From NCBI GenBank assembly GCA_938022165.1, contig CALIEI010000037.1:1-54885 (forward strand): a stretch of 54,885 nucleotides of DNA, in the 5' to 3' direction. Each line of letters opens with the position of its first letter. Position 1 is the first letter of the stretch. Of this stretch, positions 46,101-54,228 are shown piece after piece. The stretch is from an uncultured Saprospiraceae bacterium (GTDB lineage: Bacteria; Bacteroidota; Bacteroidia; Chitinophagales; Saprospiraceae). Under the pieces are notes generated by a model. It worked only from the letters and a program-made list of their open reading frames with translations, was not told where the DNA came from and searched no databases. The translations under genes and the position numbers were made by a program.

Positions 46101-47842
46101 ACATGCATAGAAAATCCAGAATCAGAAATATCTGGAATAAAAGCACCTGGTGTGACAAAGCCATTGTCCCCTTCTTGATAAGACAAAACACATAACTGAT
46201 TGCCATCATATTCTACATCTATAATTCTAACTTCATCCGAATTATTATATAGTGTTGTATAGTGTTCATCATTATTTTGATCTAATATATTTATAAGAAT
46301 TCTATTGTTATTACTTAAAGGTGGCGCTGGGTTTTGGGAAACAGGAAAAACAAATGAGGCATCTAAGTCTAAAACTAATGCTACAAATCCATTTTGTGTG
46401 TGAACCGAGCCCCTCTGAGCATCTAAGGTGGCGCCAGGCTTGCCTAAATAGGAACTATAAAGCACATTACCATCATAATCAAACTTTGACACAAAATAAC
46501 TAGTTTGCCCGGAAAAGGTCGTAAAATTGGCTTGATGTAGAGGGAAGTCTGTAGAGCTGGTAGCTCCTGCTACAGCAACTACACCGTCTGCTGCGGAAAC
46601 ATTATACGGTAGTTCGGGACCTGAACCTCCTAAAAATGTGCTCCAATCGAGAATTCCAGTTTCGTTCAAGCTTCCTAAGACTAGCTCAAAATTATTGCCC
46701 GAAGCTGGCCCTTGATCTGTGTCAAATGCAGTTGGGCTAATGCCGGGAAGGAAAGTCGAATTTCCATCAACAAATAGTGTAAAGAAAACATTCCCGTCAT
46801 CAAAATCATAATCTAAGAACTTAGTACTAAAGTCATCAACAAAAAGATAAGTACTATAAATTAAGTTTCCGGTAGTGTCAAACTTGGAAACAACCATATC
46901 CCTTTGACCTGGCAAGGATGTACTATTTGAGTATGCACCACTGGTGGTAGGGTAGTCGTATAAGCCTTCACTATCTATATCCAATCCGCATAAATATAAA
47001 CAATCAGAGTCTAAAAATATCTCTGATTCTTGGGTGACACTGGAGCCAGTACCACCGATATAGGTACTCCATTCGAATACGGTAGGATCTATGATTAATG
47101 GTTTGTTTTTGTCGTAGGCACCTAAGTCAAAACTTAGTTCTTTGCCTTTAAGATTATGAGTAGACTCAATTTTTTTCAATTTTTCGTTCTCTCCTTGATA
47201 TGTAAAGGCGGCCCCTGATTCTATCTGACCAAAAGGGCTACAAAACTTTAATTTTCCATTGGATTGAATTACTAGTTCATCAACTCCCTCTAGCACATAA
47301 CTTATTTGATTTGGATCACCTCCAGGATGAACTATAAAGTCATACTCCAGCTTTCCTTGAAGATTAGTATAAAATCTTAGATCTATATTTGGGTATATAT
47401 CCAAGTATCTTAATTCTTCAAATGTTGGAACATTATCGATGCAACCAATATAATTTTTTACTCCCGTTTTCTTTTTTATCAGTTTTACCTTAGTTGTCGG
47501 AGAAGAATTGTTAAACTTCATGTTGTAAACAAAAACGTCCTCTCGATCATCACTTTTGATAATGAAAGAAACTTGATCTTCAAGAAATCTTGCTACGAGG
47601 TCTTTGGTTTTTGATTTAGCAATTAGCCCATCTTCCCATTGGCCGATATTTTTTTCGAAATAAGACTTGTGATGGGTCTTTTTTAAGATTCTCTCAATGC
47701 TTGGGTCGAGATTATCAATGTGGTGGCTTGGATTAGAATAAAGCATATGAGAGGCAAATAGCAAGATGCTATAGAGCAAAAACCTACTTACCGTGCGGCA
47801 ATAGGCGAGACCTTTAGATGCATGGGGGTAATAAATTCTCAT
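40169..47842 (-). CDS. Giant secreted repeat protein (2557 residues): DUF7948-like, SBBP-like, about 17 PKD/Ig-like modules, GEVED domain
   Basis: A signal peptide (about residues 1-37) is followed by FEKNIGQWEDGLIAKSK and a DUF7948-like region to about 255. About 255-770 is rich in WSTYIGGTGS and VVSKFDTTGNLIYSTYL units, as in SBBP beta-propellers. About 900-2275 holds about 17 modules of 75-85 residues, each with an AGPD..C start, an IGT/IGE strand, Y.Y.W.P..GLS.P and a TTTYTL.V strand, plus a conserved Cys pair that could form disulfides. After about 2365 comes GDLPDLGLGTG, then NGEVEDYLFEI. No T9SS type A or B sorting domain is seen at the end (QVGQN). It is probably a surface adhesin or matrix protein. 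Confidence 0.85.
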   Translation of the reverse strand: MRIYYPHASKGLAYCRTVSRFLLYSILLFASHMLYSNPSHHIDNLDPSIERILKKTHHKSYFEKNIGQWEDGLIAKSKTKDLVARFLEDQVSFIIKSDDREDVFVYNMKFNNSSPTTKVKLIKKKTGVKNYIGCIDNVPTFEELRYLDIYPNIDLRFYTNLQGKLEYDFIVHPGGDPNQISYVLEGVDELVIQSNGKLKFCSPFGQIESGAAFTYQGENEKLKKIESTHNLKGKELSFDLGAYDKNKPLIIDPTVFEWSTYIGGTGSSVTQESEIFLDSDCLYLCGLDIDSEGLYDYPTTSGAYSNSTSLPGQRDMVVSKFDTTGNLIYSTYLFVDDFSTKFLDYDFDDGNVFFTLFVDGNSTFLPGISPTAFDTDQGPASGNNFELVLGSLNETGILDWSTFLGGSGPELPYNVSAADGVVAVAGATSSTDFPLHQANFTTFSGQTSYFVSKFDYDGNVLYSSYLGKPGATLDAQRGSVHTQNGFVALVLDLDASFVFPVSQNPAPPLSNNNRILINILDQNNDEHYTTLYNNSDEVRIIDVEYDGNQLCVLSYQEGDNGFVTPGAFIPDISDSGFSMHVYCVDVQNADASFATYVGDPKFSERGLLEIENNEVYYAGLINDFADGIGNTLFLQKFDPLGGIVFDKRYGVTGNNFVGFDVTNGSSLLYVNAVPNEDSFFPTADAVQLFPLASDKLAGYLFRTDTNGDYIYGTWISGTQATRLIQAIPDGDIIYFFGQTINGFPTTVGAFQTEFTPSASTGTSLSRASFDYIVGKINIAPCIDDLAPENIISPDLIEVCINGTVPFITGSEVGIDADSLPHYLIDGVLTPADNNFEVEYQWQINFDGTNNWIDISGATNVSHQPQPLTDDASFRRIAILQYGDCDFRDTSNVSLVDVNSFNAPQLPNDTVYYKCATSTIKLNATASGGTPPFTYEWMPATGLSDPFSPAPTSSASVSTIHNVEVMDANGCIFIEQYTVRVYDAEAGDERINCIGTGVQIGTPHVAPGVAGFSYFWSPSTGLSNANVAQPIASPTVTTNYTLTIIGPDNCVVTDDVEVNPVQTIADAGPDMTYCFDGAITIGEPNDPDYTFVWSPGLYLNNQQLSNPTVSATEIPNPNPYPYILTKIHDQTGCTDTDTVLVYVNRAEAGIDFCGPRLIGVPDHSNGLANYTWTVLSGDFGSIVGQENEVQPFVAPSQPTTYQLQVEWNGNVCTDVVVVPNCGCLIPLAGAYSDLNCPVGAIEYNTVVFGSSIDTSRYNYLWTPSNGIPNPTSPFQQNFTATLTTPTNYTLTSTLKANPSVTCGSFVTIYPPPDPFPFAHAIDTITCPGEGINIGGPSIPGWSASWQPDDGTINQINIFNPVASPTQTSTYIVTIEENASECQIRDTAIVEVYDIVADAGEDADFCENTIVQLGTEAIPGLVYSWEPSEGLENSDTAQPIDTLFATTTYYLTVSDSANVCQEFDTLVYTVVSNPVANAGENISVCEGSQGALIGTPAIPGNIYQWTPAAGLSDPTIAQPFASPSTTTIYTLTVSNNADGCFSTDAITVSLESAESVDAGPDMSACVGDVIMIGATTAQSGYAYTWEPSTGLDNPNVAQPNATVTDTITYTITLTAPSGCVVQDQVFITPSIPEVDAGEDLDVCENTEVTLGTPGLSGYTYSWSPTTGLNNPNIAQPELTVTTNETYTLTATDQNNCSITDDVTISVQSISVDAGPDRDFCSSPVQIGTPSMGSGYTYSWSPGQSLSSSVIANPLASPSIQTIYTVTITHLASGCQATDEVMVTPTAIADAGPDDRVCLGEQTQIGISPNPLLSYSWSPTIGLSNPNVANPIVDIDETTSYTLTVNSGACTSIDMVTVFVDPIPDVDVNATEVVCINECVQIGTDPSPGIRYSWFPVEGLSDPSISNPIACPSITTTYTLEVTDVATGCKNTASVSIDVSEDLAITPNAGEDKEICPSDPTIIGIPFQNPIYSYTWTPITYLANPFLAQTTVNVPPDVPGVYEYVLTATHTTTGCQGFDTVLVTLHPEPSIPVMVDDTICSQGAYTICEGCVSNPDLTYSWSPSIDVSDPDSLTTTVMPFTTTTYTLEVFDINTTCINQTTVTVYVSDDISPTPFAGPDQNLCLDEMVQIGDTDEGYTYEWFPESNRTHLSDYTISDPTFTPDELGVYTMWVEATNLEGCVGVDTIVISVLEDATLDAGTSFFTCSEEITLDASITGADGLWSVFSGPNMPSMQMPNSSTTVVNGLIPGTYKFAWSVNSNNVCNFGDLDLVTVQVFEAPEFNINVECEEINNQSQFTYTFSVAGNGLTGTYNVLGFDTHNDLNYDQVYGPFGPFAITQPSYQLTAETSFANCEDVTEIFSPSCLEFDYGDLPDLGLGTGIGDYETLAENNGPRHIANPSLTLAALIDTEPQAFQSADALGDGADEDAFYYLNFLEAIQGVTYNLPFSSINTTGQTAYLKVWMDWNADGDFADPGELVADITDNGAGLYAQPYITVTIPESAPPGTLVGMRARLSLEDNLLPTGQADNGEVEDYLFEIIDNNDICLPLVIRVEGVTQVGQN

Positions 47843-48112
47843 ATTCTTGAGCTAAATGAATGAAATACAAACTGTATTTTATCCATTTCAGCTTACTCTT
47901 ATTAATGTATTCATCTGGATTTATGACAGTAATCATATCTCACATATCACCTTTCATTAATACCAAATTCATTCCATTTTAACATTCTAGGAACGATTTT
48001 ACATTAATAAATAATTGAATTTAATAAGGCAGTGATAAAGCGTTGATATACAGTAATATATAAGCTCGATCCTAAGATTTAGACTCTTATAGAAATAGCG
48101 TTAATGACTATA

Positions 48113-49147
48113 TTATTTAAAGATTCGCTGTTTATTTAGCCAACGTTGAAACTTCTTTGCGTTTGCATTGTGTTGGGAAAGAGTTTTAGCAAATGCATGT
48201 TGACCAGAATTATCGGCCTTAGCGCAAAAATAATAGTATTTGTGAGCTTCATTTTGAAGGACAGCGTCTATACTACTGATGGAAGACATCGCTATGGGTC
48301 CGGGCGGCAGACCTGCATATTTGTATGTATTGTAGGGAGAGTCTATTTCCAGATGTTTGTTTAGCACTCTTCTGATTTCAAAATCTTGATTAGCGAATAC
48401 GACTGTAGGATCCGCTTGAAGCATTATACCCTTCCTGATTCTGTTGAGATAAACAGCGGCGACTGTCGGTCTCTCAGGTTTATAATTTGTTTCTTTTTCT
48501 ACAATGGAAGCCAAAGTGTACACTTCCTCTTTGCTCATTTTTAATTCTTCAAGCTTAGCTTTTCTATCCTTTGCATTCCAAAATTTATCACTTTCTTTTT
48601 TCATTCGATCCAAGAATTCTTCAGGAGTGATGTTCCAATAAACTTCATAGGTATTTGGAATGAAGAGTGTCATCAAATTTTCTCTATTCAAATTATATTT
48701 TGCTAAGGTATTTTCATCAAGCATAGTCATCATGATGCTTGTGCTGTCTGGTTCTATGAGAGGAGCTATTTTTCCAGCTACTTCAGAGAGAAGTCGTTCA
48801 TTGTTCAATACAATTTTCACAGGTGTTTGCTTTCCAGATCGCAAATGCTGAATCAATTTTCGATTGCTCCAACCGGGTTCAATTTGGAACTTTCCCGAGC
48901 GGATTTTATTTTGATCAAACTTCATCAGTGAAGCGACCCAATCAAAAGATTCTATATCCTTGACAATAGATTGGGATACCAACATTTTTTTCAGATCTGT
49001 ATAGTCTATATTTTTATTTAAATACAGTTGAGTAGGTGAGATATTCTCAGCTACATTCGGAGCATAGATATCTTGATACTTTGAGTACCCAAAACCTCCA
49101 GCTATCAGTATAGCAACCAATAGGAATATGCCAATTTTTTTAAACAT
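48113..49147 (-). CDS. mltG: Endolytic murein transglycosylase MltG
   Basis: Cleaves nascent glycan strands near their membrane end and sets glycan length. The 344 residues start with one membrane anchor (about 5-22), then a LysM-like region (about 40-120), then the YceG catalytic domain: FIPNTYEVYW, LASIVEKETNYKPERP with the catalytic Glu, VYLNRIRKGIMLQADPTV, SPYNTYKYAGLPPGPI and YYYFCAKADNSGQHAFAKTLSQHN. It lies 16 bases after panB in an apparent operon. Confidence 0.93.
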   Translation of the reverse strand: MFKKIGIFLLVAILIAGGFGYSKYQDIYAPNVAENISPTQLYLNKNIDYTDLKKMLVSQSIVKDIESFDWVASLMKFDQNKIRSGKFQIEPGWSNRKLIQHLRSGKQTPVKIVLNNERLLSEVAGKIAPLIEPDSTSIMMTMLDENTLAKYNLNRENLMTLFIPNTYEVYWNITPEEFLDRMKKESDKFWNAKDRKAKLEELKMSKEEVYTLASIVEKETNYKPERPTVAAVYLNRIRKGIMLQADPTVVFANQDFEIRRVLNKHLEIDSPYNTYKYAGLPPGPIAMSSISSIDAVLQNEAHKYYYFCAKADNSGQHAFAKTLSQHNANAKKFQRWLNKQRIFK

Positions 49148-49163
49148 GAAGAATCAAATAAAC

Positions 49164-49979
49164 TTAGTAAGCTTCAGATTTATTAGGAAAGTCTTTCGCT
49201 TTCACATCTACTATATATTTTTCAACAGCTACCTTAATATCTTCATGTAGTTCCATATACCTTCTTAAAAACCGAGGTTGAAACTCCTTTGTAATTCCCA
49301 ATAAATCATGTGTAACCAATACTTGTCCATCAGTATCTGGTCCTCCACCGATGCCAATGGTAGGTACACTAACAGACTTGGTAACTGCTTTAGCCAATTT
49401 CGCAGGTATTTTTTCCAAGACAATTCCAAAGCAACCAAGATTGTCCAAAATCTTTGCATCCTTCTTTAATTTCTTTGCCTCTTCCTGTTCTTTTGCTCGG
49501 ACGGTGTAGGTGCCAAACTTATAGATAGATTGTGGCGTCAGTCCTAGATGGCCCATTACGGGTATACCAGCAGATAATATTTTCTCTACTGATTCGGCAA
49601 TCTCAGCTCCGCCTTCTAATTTTATACCATGCGCTCCAGATTCTTTCATTATGCGTATCGCTGAAGCCAAAGCTTTGTTGCTATTGCTTTGGTAACTACC
49701 AAAGGGGAGATCTACTACTACAAATGCCTTTTTCACACCGCGTACTACAGATGCAGCATGATAAATCATCTGATCGAGGGTGATAGGGAGTGTAGTTTCG
49801 TGGCCTGCCATTACATTAGATGCCGAATCCCCGACCAGCAGTATATCTATACCGGCACTGTCTAGTATTTTAGCCATAGAGTAGTCATATGCTGTAAGCA
49901 TACTGATCTTTTCATTCTTATCCTTCATGGCCTTAAGAATGTGCGTGGTAATTCGTTTTACATCTTTAGAAACAGACAT
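49164..49979 (-). CDS. panB: 3-methyl-2-oxobutanoate hydroxymethyltransferase
   Basis: First committed step of pantothenate synthesis: adds a hydroxymethyl group from methylene-THF to 2-ketoisovalerate. The 271 residues are standard. [42 protein letters not shown] (metal-binding Asp), [28 protein letters not shown] and [14 protein letters not shown] are the PanB signatures. The family usually has GIGAGP, a minor change. First gene of a panB-mltG unit. No other pantothenate gene is in the window. Confidence 0.95.
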   Translation of the reverse strand: MSVSKDVKRITTHILKAMKDKNEKISMLTAYDYSMAKILDSAGIDILLVGDSASNVMAGHETTLPITLDQMIYHAASVVRGVKKAFVVVDLPFGSYQSNSNKALASAIRIMKESGAHGIKLEGGAEIAESVEKILSAGIPVMGHLGLTPQSIYKFGTYTVRAKEQEEAKKLKKDAKILDNLGCFGIVLEKIPAKLAKAVTKSVSVPTIGIGGGPDTDGQVLVTHDLLGITKEFQPRFLRRYMELHEDIKVAVEKYIVDVKAKDFPNKSEAY

Positions 49980-50349
49980 TTTTGTAGTTTTTTGATAGGC
50001 TGCAAGTTATAATTTAATTAGAATATTGCTTTGCTATCATTATATAATCTTTGAGCCAATTAGCGTGTTCAACTGAGTCAAAATAGTAGAATAGAACTGA
50101 TCAGATACATTCATTTTACGACAAAAAAATGATTGATTATCAGGCGATTGGTACAAAGCATAAAAGGCCGCAATGACTAGGATTCTAAGATTTTATCAGC
50201 TTTTCCAACTGATACATTTGATATCATTTTGGACAATGCTTGATTTAGAGGGATAAAGTTCCTCAAAGTATGTCAATTCAAAGGCTAAATAACAATATCC
50301 AGACCCAATTATATTACTTTATTTCATGGATTTAGGCTAATTTTACGGT
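49980..50349. other. 370-base intergenic region between panB and the 50350 gene
   Basis: Divergent promoters must lie here, but I see no clear consensus element, repeat array or hairpin terminator. On the minus strand, about 50026-50185 stays open without a good start codon. I treat that as chance. Confidence 0.3.
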
Positions 50350-51378
50350 ATGAATAAACTTATCTTTTTTGTCGCCTTATTATCAGGCCTTTTTATTAGC
50401 TCTTGCGATAACGATTTGAATATAGCAGCGGATTGGAGAAACATACCTGTAATCTTTGCTTTTGTTGATGCTGGTGAGGAGGTCAATTACTTTCGTATCG
50501 AAAAAGGATTCCTCGATCCAGCTATAGGTGGTGAAACCATAGCTCAGATTGCAGATTCTCTTTACTATGGTCCAGAAGTTACTGCACGTATCACTAATGA
50601 TCGAAATGGCAATTCAGTAGTATTGCAAAGAGTGAATTTGGAGGATGAGGGATTTGAAAGAGAAGAAGGTACTTTCGCAACTTCACCAAACATTGGATAC
50701 AGGCTTTTTACCGCTGATTTGGATTTACAAGCAGATGATCTCTTGACTCTTGTTCTATTGGATAGTAATGATCAAATCATGACTGAAGCCCAATCAACAG
50801 TTATTGGAGAATACGAAATTGCAAACGGACAACCTGCAAATCCTATGCGAATCAGAGAAGATAGTGATGTATCATTTGGATTAAGATCTAGTGAGCAATC
50901 TGCTCGATTTTATGACCTTAGAGTTTTATTTCGATATAGAGAATTTGATGTAAACACAGGCAGCACCGAAGATAGAACTTTGACTTGGTTATTAGGTCAA
51001 GGCCTCGAAAGAGCACGTACTTCTGCAAGTGGCGGATTTCAACCATTGACTGTATTCAAAATTGAAGGCCAAGAATTTTTTCAATTCCTTGGAGCAAATA
51101 TTGAAGAAAATCCCGCTGTATCCAGAACATTTGTCGGCGTGGATTTAAGGTATGATGCAGGAGGTGAAGGTCTGTTTAATTTTATCAATATTGGTCAGGC
51201 CAATACAGGGATTACTAGTAATCAGATTATCCCAACTTTCACAAATTTCACTAATAATGCGGTAGGTGTTTTTAGTTCTAGAGCAACTGCTACCAATGAA
51301 GACACTTACAATTTGAATACTGAGGCAAGAGATTCACTCAGAGATGGTAGGTTCACAAGAGCATTAAATTTCAACTAG
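50350..51378 (+). CDS. Lipoprotein of unknown function
   Basis: A 342-residue exported protein. MNKLIFFVALLSGLFISSC is a lipoprotein signal with lipobox ISSC, and the following DNDLN is acidic, as in Bacteroidota surface-lipoprotein signals. The mature part is beta-rich with no catalytic motif that I recognise. The plan (lipoprotein, Ig-like beta strands, about 340 residues) resembles DUF4249-like Bacteroidota proteins often found near TonB systems, but no such system is adjacent here. Monocistronic; downstream lie a two-palindrome element and a repeat array. Confidence 0.6.
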   Translation: MNKLIFFVALLSGLFISSCDNDLNIAADWRNIPVIFAFVDAGEEVNYFRIEKGFLDPAIGGETIAQIADSLYYGPEVTARITNDRNGNSVVLQRVNLEDEGFEREEGTFATSPNIGYRLFTADLDLQADDLLTLVLLDSNDQIMTEAQSTVIGEYEIANGQPANPMRIREDSDVSFGLRSSEQSARFYDLRVLFRYREFDVNTGSTEDRTLTWLLGQGLERARTSASGGFQPLTVFKIEGQEFFQFLGANIEENPAVSRTFVGVDLRYDAGGEGLFNFINIGQANTGITSNQIIPTFTNFTNNAVGVFSSRATATNEDTYNLNTEARDSLRDGRFTRALNFN

Positions 51379-51388
51379 ACTTTTTTTG

Positions 51389-51540
51389 GGGCCATTCCAC
51401 TACAAAGAAAATTCATGAATTTTCTTTGTAGTGGAACCGCGTCGTCCGTTACTACCGCTATATAGACGCATAATAGTGCGTCTATATAGCGATACCACTT
51501 CCACCGCTTGTCCGAGTAGGCTCGCTATCGCATCGCTCTA
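51389..51540 (+). repeat. Two-palindrome intergenic element, copy C
   Basis: GGGGCC is followed by hairpin 1, a perfect 42-base palindrome (51395-51436). A spacer with GTCGTCCGTTACTAC leads to hairpin 2 with 15-bp perfect arms (51456-51470 and 51477-51491), then a tail ending TCGCTATCGCATCGC. The framework matches copies A and B, while the stems are unrelated in sequence. It lies just after the stop of the 50350 gene, in convergent space. Confidence 0.72.
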
Positions 51541-51659
51541 ATATATGATGTGCATTTTTTTGCGAACAAGAAAGATTTGTACACCCTTGTCTCCAGCTAA
51601 AATACTTCAAAGTATAGGTTTTTTCAAGGACTTTCACTCCTTAACCTTATGTCATGCTC

Positions 51660-51712
51660 AGTGCAACAAATTAACGCATCAACAAATTACCAAATCAATA
51701 ATTTTCCAAAAC
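51660..51712 (-). repeat. Degenerate ATTTGTTGA array directly after the esterase stop codon
   Basis: On the minus strand the sequence after the TAG at 51715-51713 is built from ATTTGTT/GATTTGG/TTGATGC words. Positions 51664-51701 match 19785-19821 at roughly 34 of 40 positions. It is the same sense relative to the upstream gene as in the other locus. Confidence 0.6.
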
Positions 51713-52372
51713 CTACAAAAAATGGGGGAGTAGTTCTTCCAGTACTTTACGATCTACTTCGTGCTTCCCATCAAAAGAAAAATGCCTAATATTTAATCCT
51801 TGTTCTTGCTCTATTTTTAGTTGAAATTTTACCCTTGGCTCAGTAAGATATTCATCATTCGTCCCATATATCATAAAGAGTTTAATCGAATCCATATAGT
51901 CTTTATGGGACAGGTAATCAAGATCTTCAGGAGTCATTCCAGCCCAAGTCACCAGTGCATGCAAATCTGGCTTCTTGTCCATCATCCAACGCCAAATGGT
52001 AGCACAACCTTGCGAAAAACCAAAAGCGATTACCTTTGTCTCTGGTGCACACATAGGCAAATATTGATCTATTAAATGCTGCAAATAATTACTGTATTCC
52101 GCAATTTCGATGAGTCGATCTTTTTTGGTCATCCAAGAAGCACCCACTATACCTCGCTTTTCGTCCCAATAGAATCTAGACAGCCCTTCAGGTGCAATAA
52201 ATAAATGCTCTTCACTATGGATGCTGGTAAATTTGTTGACAATACGGCTAGCCAACTGGCCGTAGCCATGGCAAACGATCCATAAGTATTTTACATTTTT
52301 TGACGCTTTGCCTAGGGTAGAGTAGTAGGCTGTCTTTTCGATTTTGGTAGTGTGATGCTGAGGTTCAATCAT
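51713..52372 (-). CDS. Serine esterase (phospholipase/carboxylesterase family)
   Basis: A 219-residue alpha/beta hydrolase of the Abhydrolase_2 type. WIVCHGYGQLA is the oxyanion segment. AFGFSQGCATIWRW holds the nucleophile Ser120, YGTNDEYL the Asp173, and DGKHEVD the His204, a complete triad. Family members hydrolyse carboxyl esters or acyl-thioesters. It is probably cytosolic because no signal peptide is seen. The gene may be cotranscribed with the 52398-53426 gene upstream, which ends 26 bases before its start. A repeat array begins at its stop. Confidence 0.85.
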   Translation of the reverse strand: MIEPQHHTTKIEKTAYYSTLGKASKNVKYLWIVCHGYGQLASRIVNKFTSIHSEEHLFIAPEGLSRFYWDEKRGIVGASWMTKKDRLIEIAEYSNYLQHLIDQYLPMCAPETKVIAFGFSQGCATIWRWMMDKKPDLHALVTWAGMTPEDLDYLSHKDYMDSIKLFMIYGTNDEYLTEPRVKFQLKIEQEQGLNIRHFSFDGKHEVDRKVLEELLPHFL

Positions 52373-52397
52373 AAAACTGCTTTGGCAAGCAATTTAG

Positions 52398-53426
52398 TTA
52401 ATTTTCTTCTTGCGCCTTCCGTTTCTGTTCACGCAATTTTTGATTTTTCTTACGTATTTCTTCGTTCGCCTTTTTAGAGCGATTAGGATTTACCACCGCT
52501 CGTTTATATTTTTTCCCGAAGAGATTTTTCTTATCTTCTTTATTTAGAACCGGTTCTGGAAATGGTGGTTCATCTTGTACTTGGTTAAATACTTTTACAT
52601 TATGCCTCCACTTTCCTTCTTCATATACATATCCTTCATAGGAACCGTCAGGGATCATAAATTCTCCCTCCGGAGTTTTCATAAAAACAAGATGTGGATA
52701 TATGATTTGGTTATGAATTTCATTGAAATTACAACTCACCTTAGCATTTGCGAAATACTCAATCAAAATACGATGCATCACCGGCGGATGAGCTACACTT
52801 TCTTTGCTTGATACAAAAACAGGTTCGCCAAAAGTTGGATTGCCTTCTTCATCAAAACTCAATACGTCAATTACTTTTCTCCTTTCCATCAAAGAGTTCC
52901 CGTCATAACCAAAAACCAAATATCTAGTTTTATTTTCCGCGGATTGAAAAGGTACCATTTTGTAGTATAATGCTCCGTACCAATGATCCTTATCCCCAAC
53001 TTCGAACTCTGGTGTAAAATAGTCAGATGAAGCATCCTTTAGTGATGTCCACGAGCCATCATTATGTAGTATGTACCCCATATAGGTATAGATGTCATCT
53101 GCCTCAAAAAGCTGCCAAGTGAAAACACGAAATGATTCGTCTGGGCTTATCAATTTAGAAACCGTAATCAGGCTATCAAATGAGTAAGTGTAAATATCAG
53201 GATGATCTAAAAGCTTCTCAAAGATTTCGCAAAATTCAAGATTTGCATTTTGCCTATTGATGAGCAAAGTATCTTGAAGTATCGCTTTACCAAGTACTGT
53301 AAGCTTTGACTCCATCTCTAATATTTCGCCATTCATTTTCTTGTCCACTTTCATTGTATCTTGCACTTGCGCAGATAGATTGAAAATAAAGAACAATGAA
53401 GTGATAGTGAGTATAATGCTTCGCAT
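52398..53426 (-). CDS. Exported protein of unknown function
   Basis: A 342-residue protein with signal peptide MRSIILTITSLFFIFNLSAQ. The body has no motif I recognise. It contains several aromatic-rich segments (FRVFTWQLFEADDIYTYMGY, LVFGYDGNSLMERR) suggesting a beta-sheet domain. The last 50 residues are strongly basic and probably helical (KKANEEIRKKNQKLREQKRK). Conservation between signal, core and tail cannot be assessed. Upstream of the esterase gene with 25 bases between, so the two could be one unit. Confidence 0.7.
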   Translation of the reverse strand: MRSIILTITSLFFIFNLSAQVQDTMKVDKKMNGEILEMESKLTVLGKAILQDTLLINRQNANLEFCEIFEKLLDHPDIYTYSFDSLITVSKLISPDESFRVFTWQLFEADDIYTYMGYILHNDGSWTSLKDASSDYFTPEFEVGDKDHWYGALYYKMVPFQSAENKTRYLVFGYDGNSLMERRKVIDVLSFDEEGNPTFGEPVFVSSKESVAHPPVMHRILIEYFANAKVSCNFNEIHNQIIYPHLVFMKTPEGEFMIPDGSYEGYVYEEGKWRHNVKVFNQVQDEPPFPEPVLNKEDKKNLFGKKYKRAVVNPNRSKKANEEIRKKNQKLREQKRKAQEEN

Positions 53427-53588
53427 GACTTATAAACGATAGGATTCGTATTTATGTTATCTGTTATTTTAGGCAATTCATCAAAAGAATTCGTTCTATA
53501 TTTGACAAACAAATAAAAATTACTAAATGGAGCATATAAAATTGACAATCAATATCTTAGATTCAGATGATAAAAACAATTTTTACAC

Positions 53589-54188
53589 TTAATTCGCTCT
53601 TGAAATACAAATATCATATAAATATCGTTGCATATCTGTTCCAACAATAATATATCTGCCATTGACTTCCTTAACCTTTGTATAAATACTTTTTGTTCCT
53701 GCCCATACAAGTTCTCCATCTCTATTTTTTGTCATCGTATCAACTATTATTGAAAATAATAAAGTAGAATCTTTCATTTGCTCAACTTCACCTTCATCAT
53801 GTGGGAGCAATTTTTTATAGGTGTCTAAATCCAGTCCAATTAGACAATAGATATTATCAATAAACTTGTCGACTTTAGACAAGTGTACTGCTTGGATTGA
53901 TTCCTTATTTTTAAATCTTATTTCTGCTAACTTATCGTAATTTGGCGCATCTGATCTTAATGATTGGGTACCTAATGTTTTCAAATTTTTTGTTGGGTAT
54001 AATTTAGGTTCAAATTCAATTTTATTATCTATAAACTTTTTGCAATGAAAACACCCATATGATTTTAGGGACTTCGCATTATTTTTATCGCAAGAAAATA
54101 TTAAAAAGGGGAACACCAATAAGAATAAATGTAAAAAAGTCACTTGAGTTTGTTTATTAATCAATACAAGTTTACTTTTTTTACTCAT
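53589..54188 (-). CDS. Putative lipoprotein with a CxxC motif, unknown function
   Basis: A 199-residue protein. A long N-terminal segment precedes a hydrophobic stretch ending FLIFSC, a likely lipobox Cys near residue 33. Shortly after the Cys comes YGCFHCKKF, a CxxC that could bind metal or undergo redox chemistry. The rest (KDSTLLFSIIVDTMTKN, ELVWAGTKSIYTKV) has no recognised family. The gene is divergent from the FAD-linked oxidase with about 40 bases between starts. Confidence 0.6.
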   Translation of the reverse strand: MSKKSKLVLINKQTQVTFLHLFLLVFPFLIFSCDKNNAKSLKSYGCFHCKKFIDNKIEFEPKLYPTKNLKTLGTQSLRSDAPNYDKLAEIRFKNKESIQAVHLSKVDKFIDNIYCLIGLDLDTYKKLLPHDEGEVEQMKDSTLLFSIIVDTMTKNRDGELVWAGTKSIYTKVKEVNGRYIIVGTDMQRYLYDICISRAN

Positions 54189-54228
54189 TGTTTTTTTTTA
54201 TAAAAATAACATTATAATCAGTACAAGT

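Noticed and set aside
50026-50185. Open minus-strand frame in the 370-base gap before the 50350 gene
   Set aside because: No start codon in a sensible place and no recognisable protein features; likely chance.
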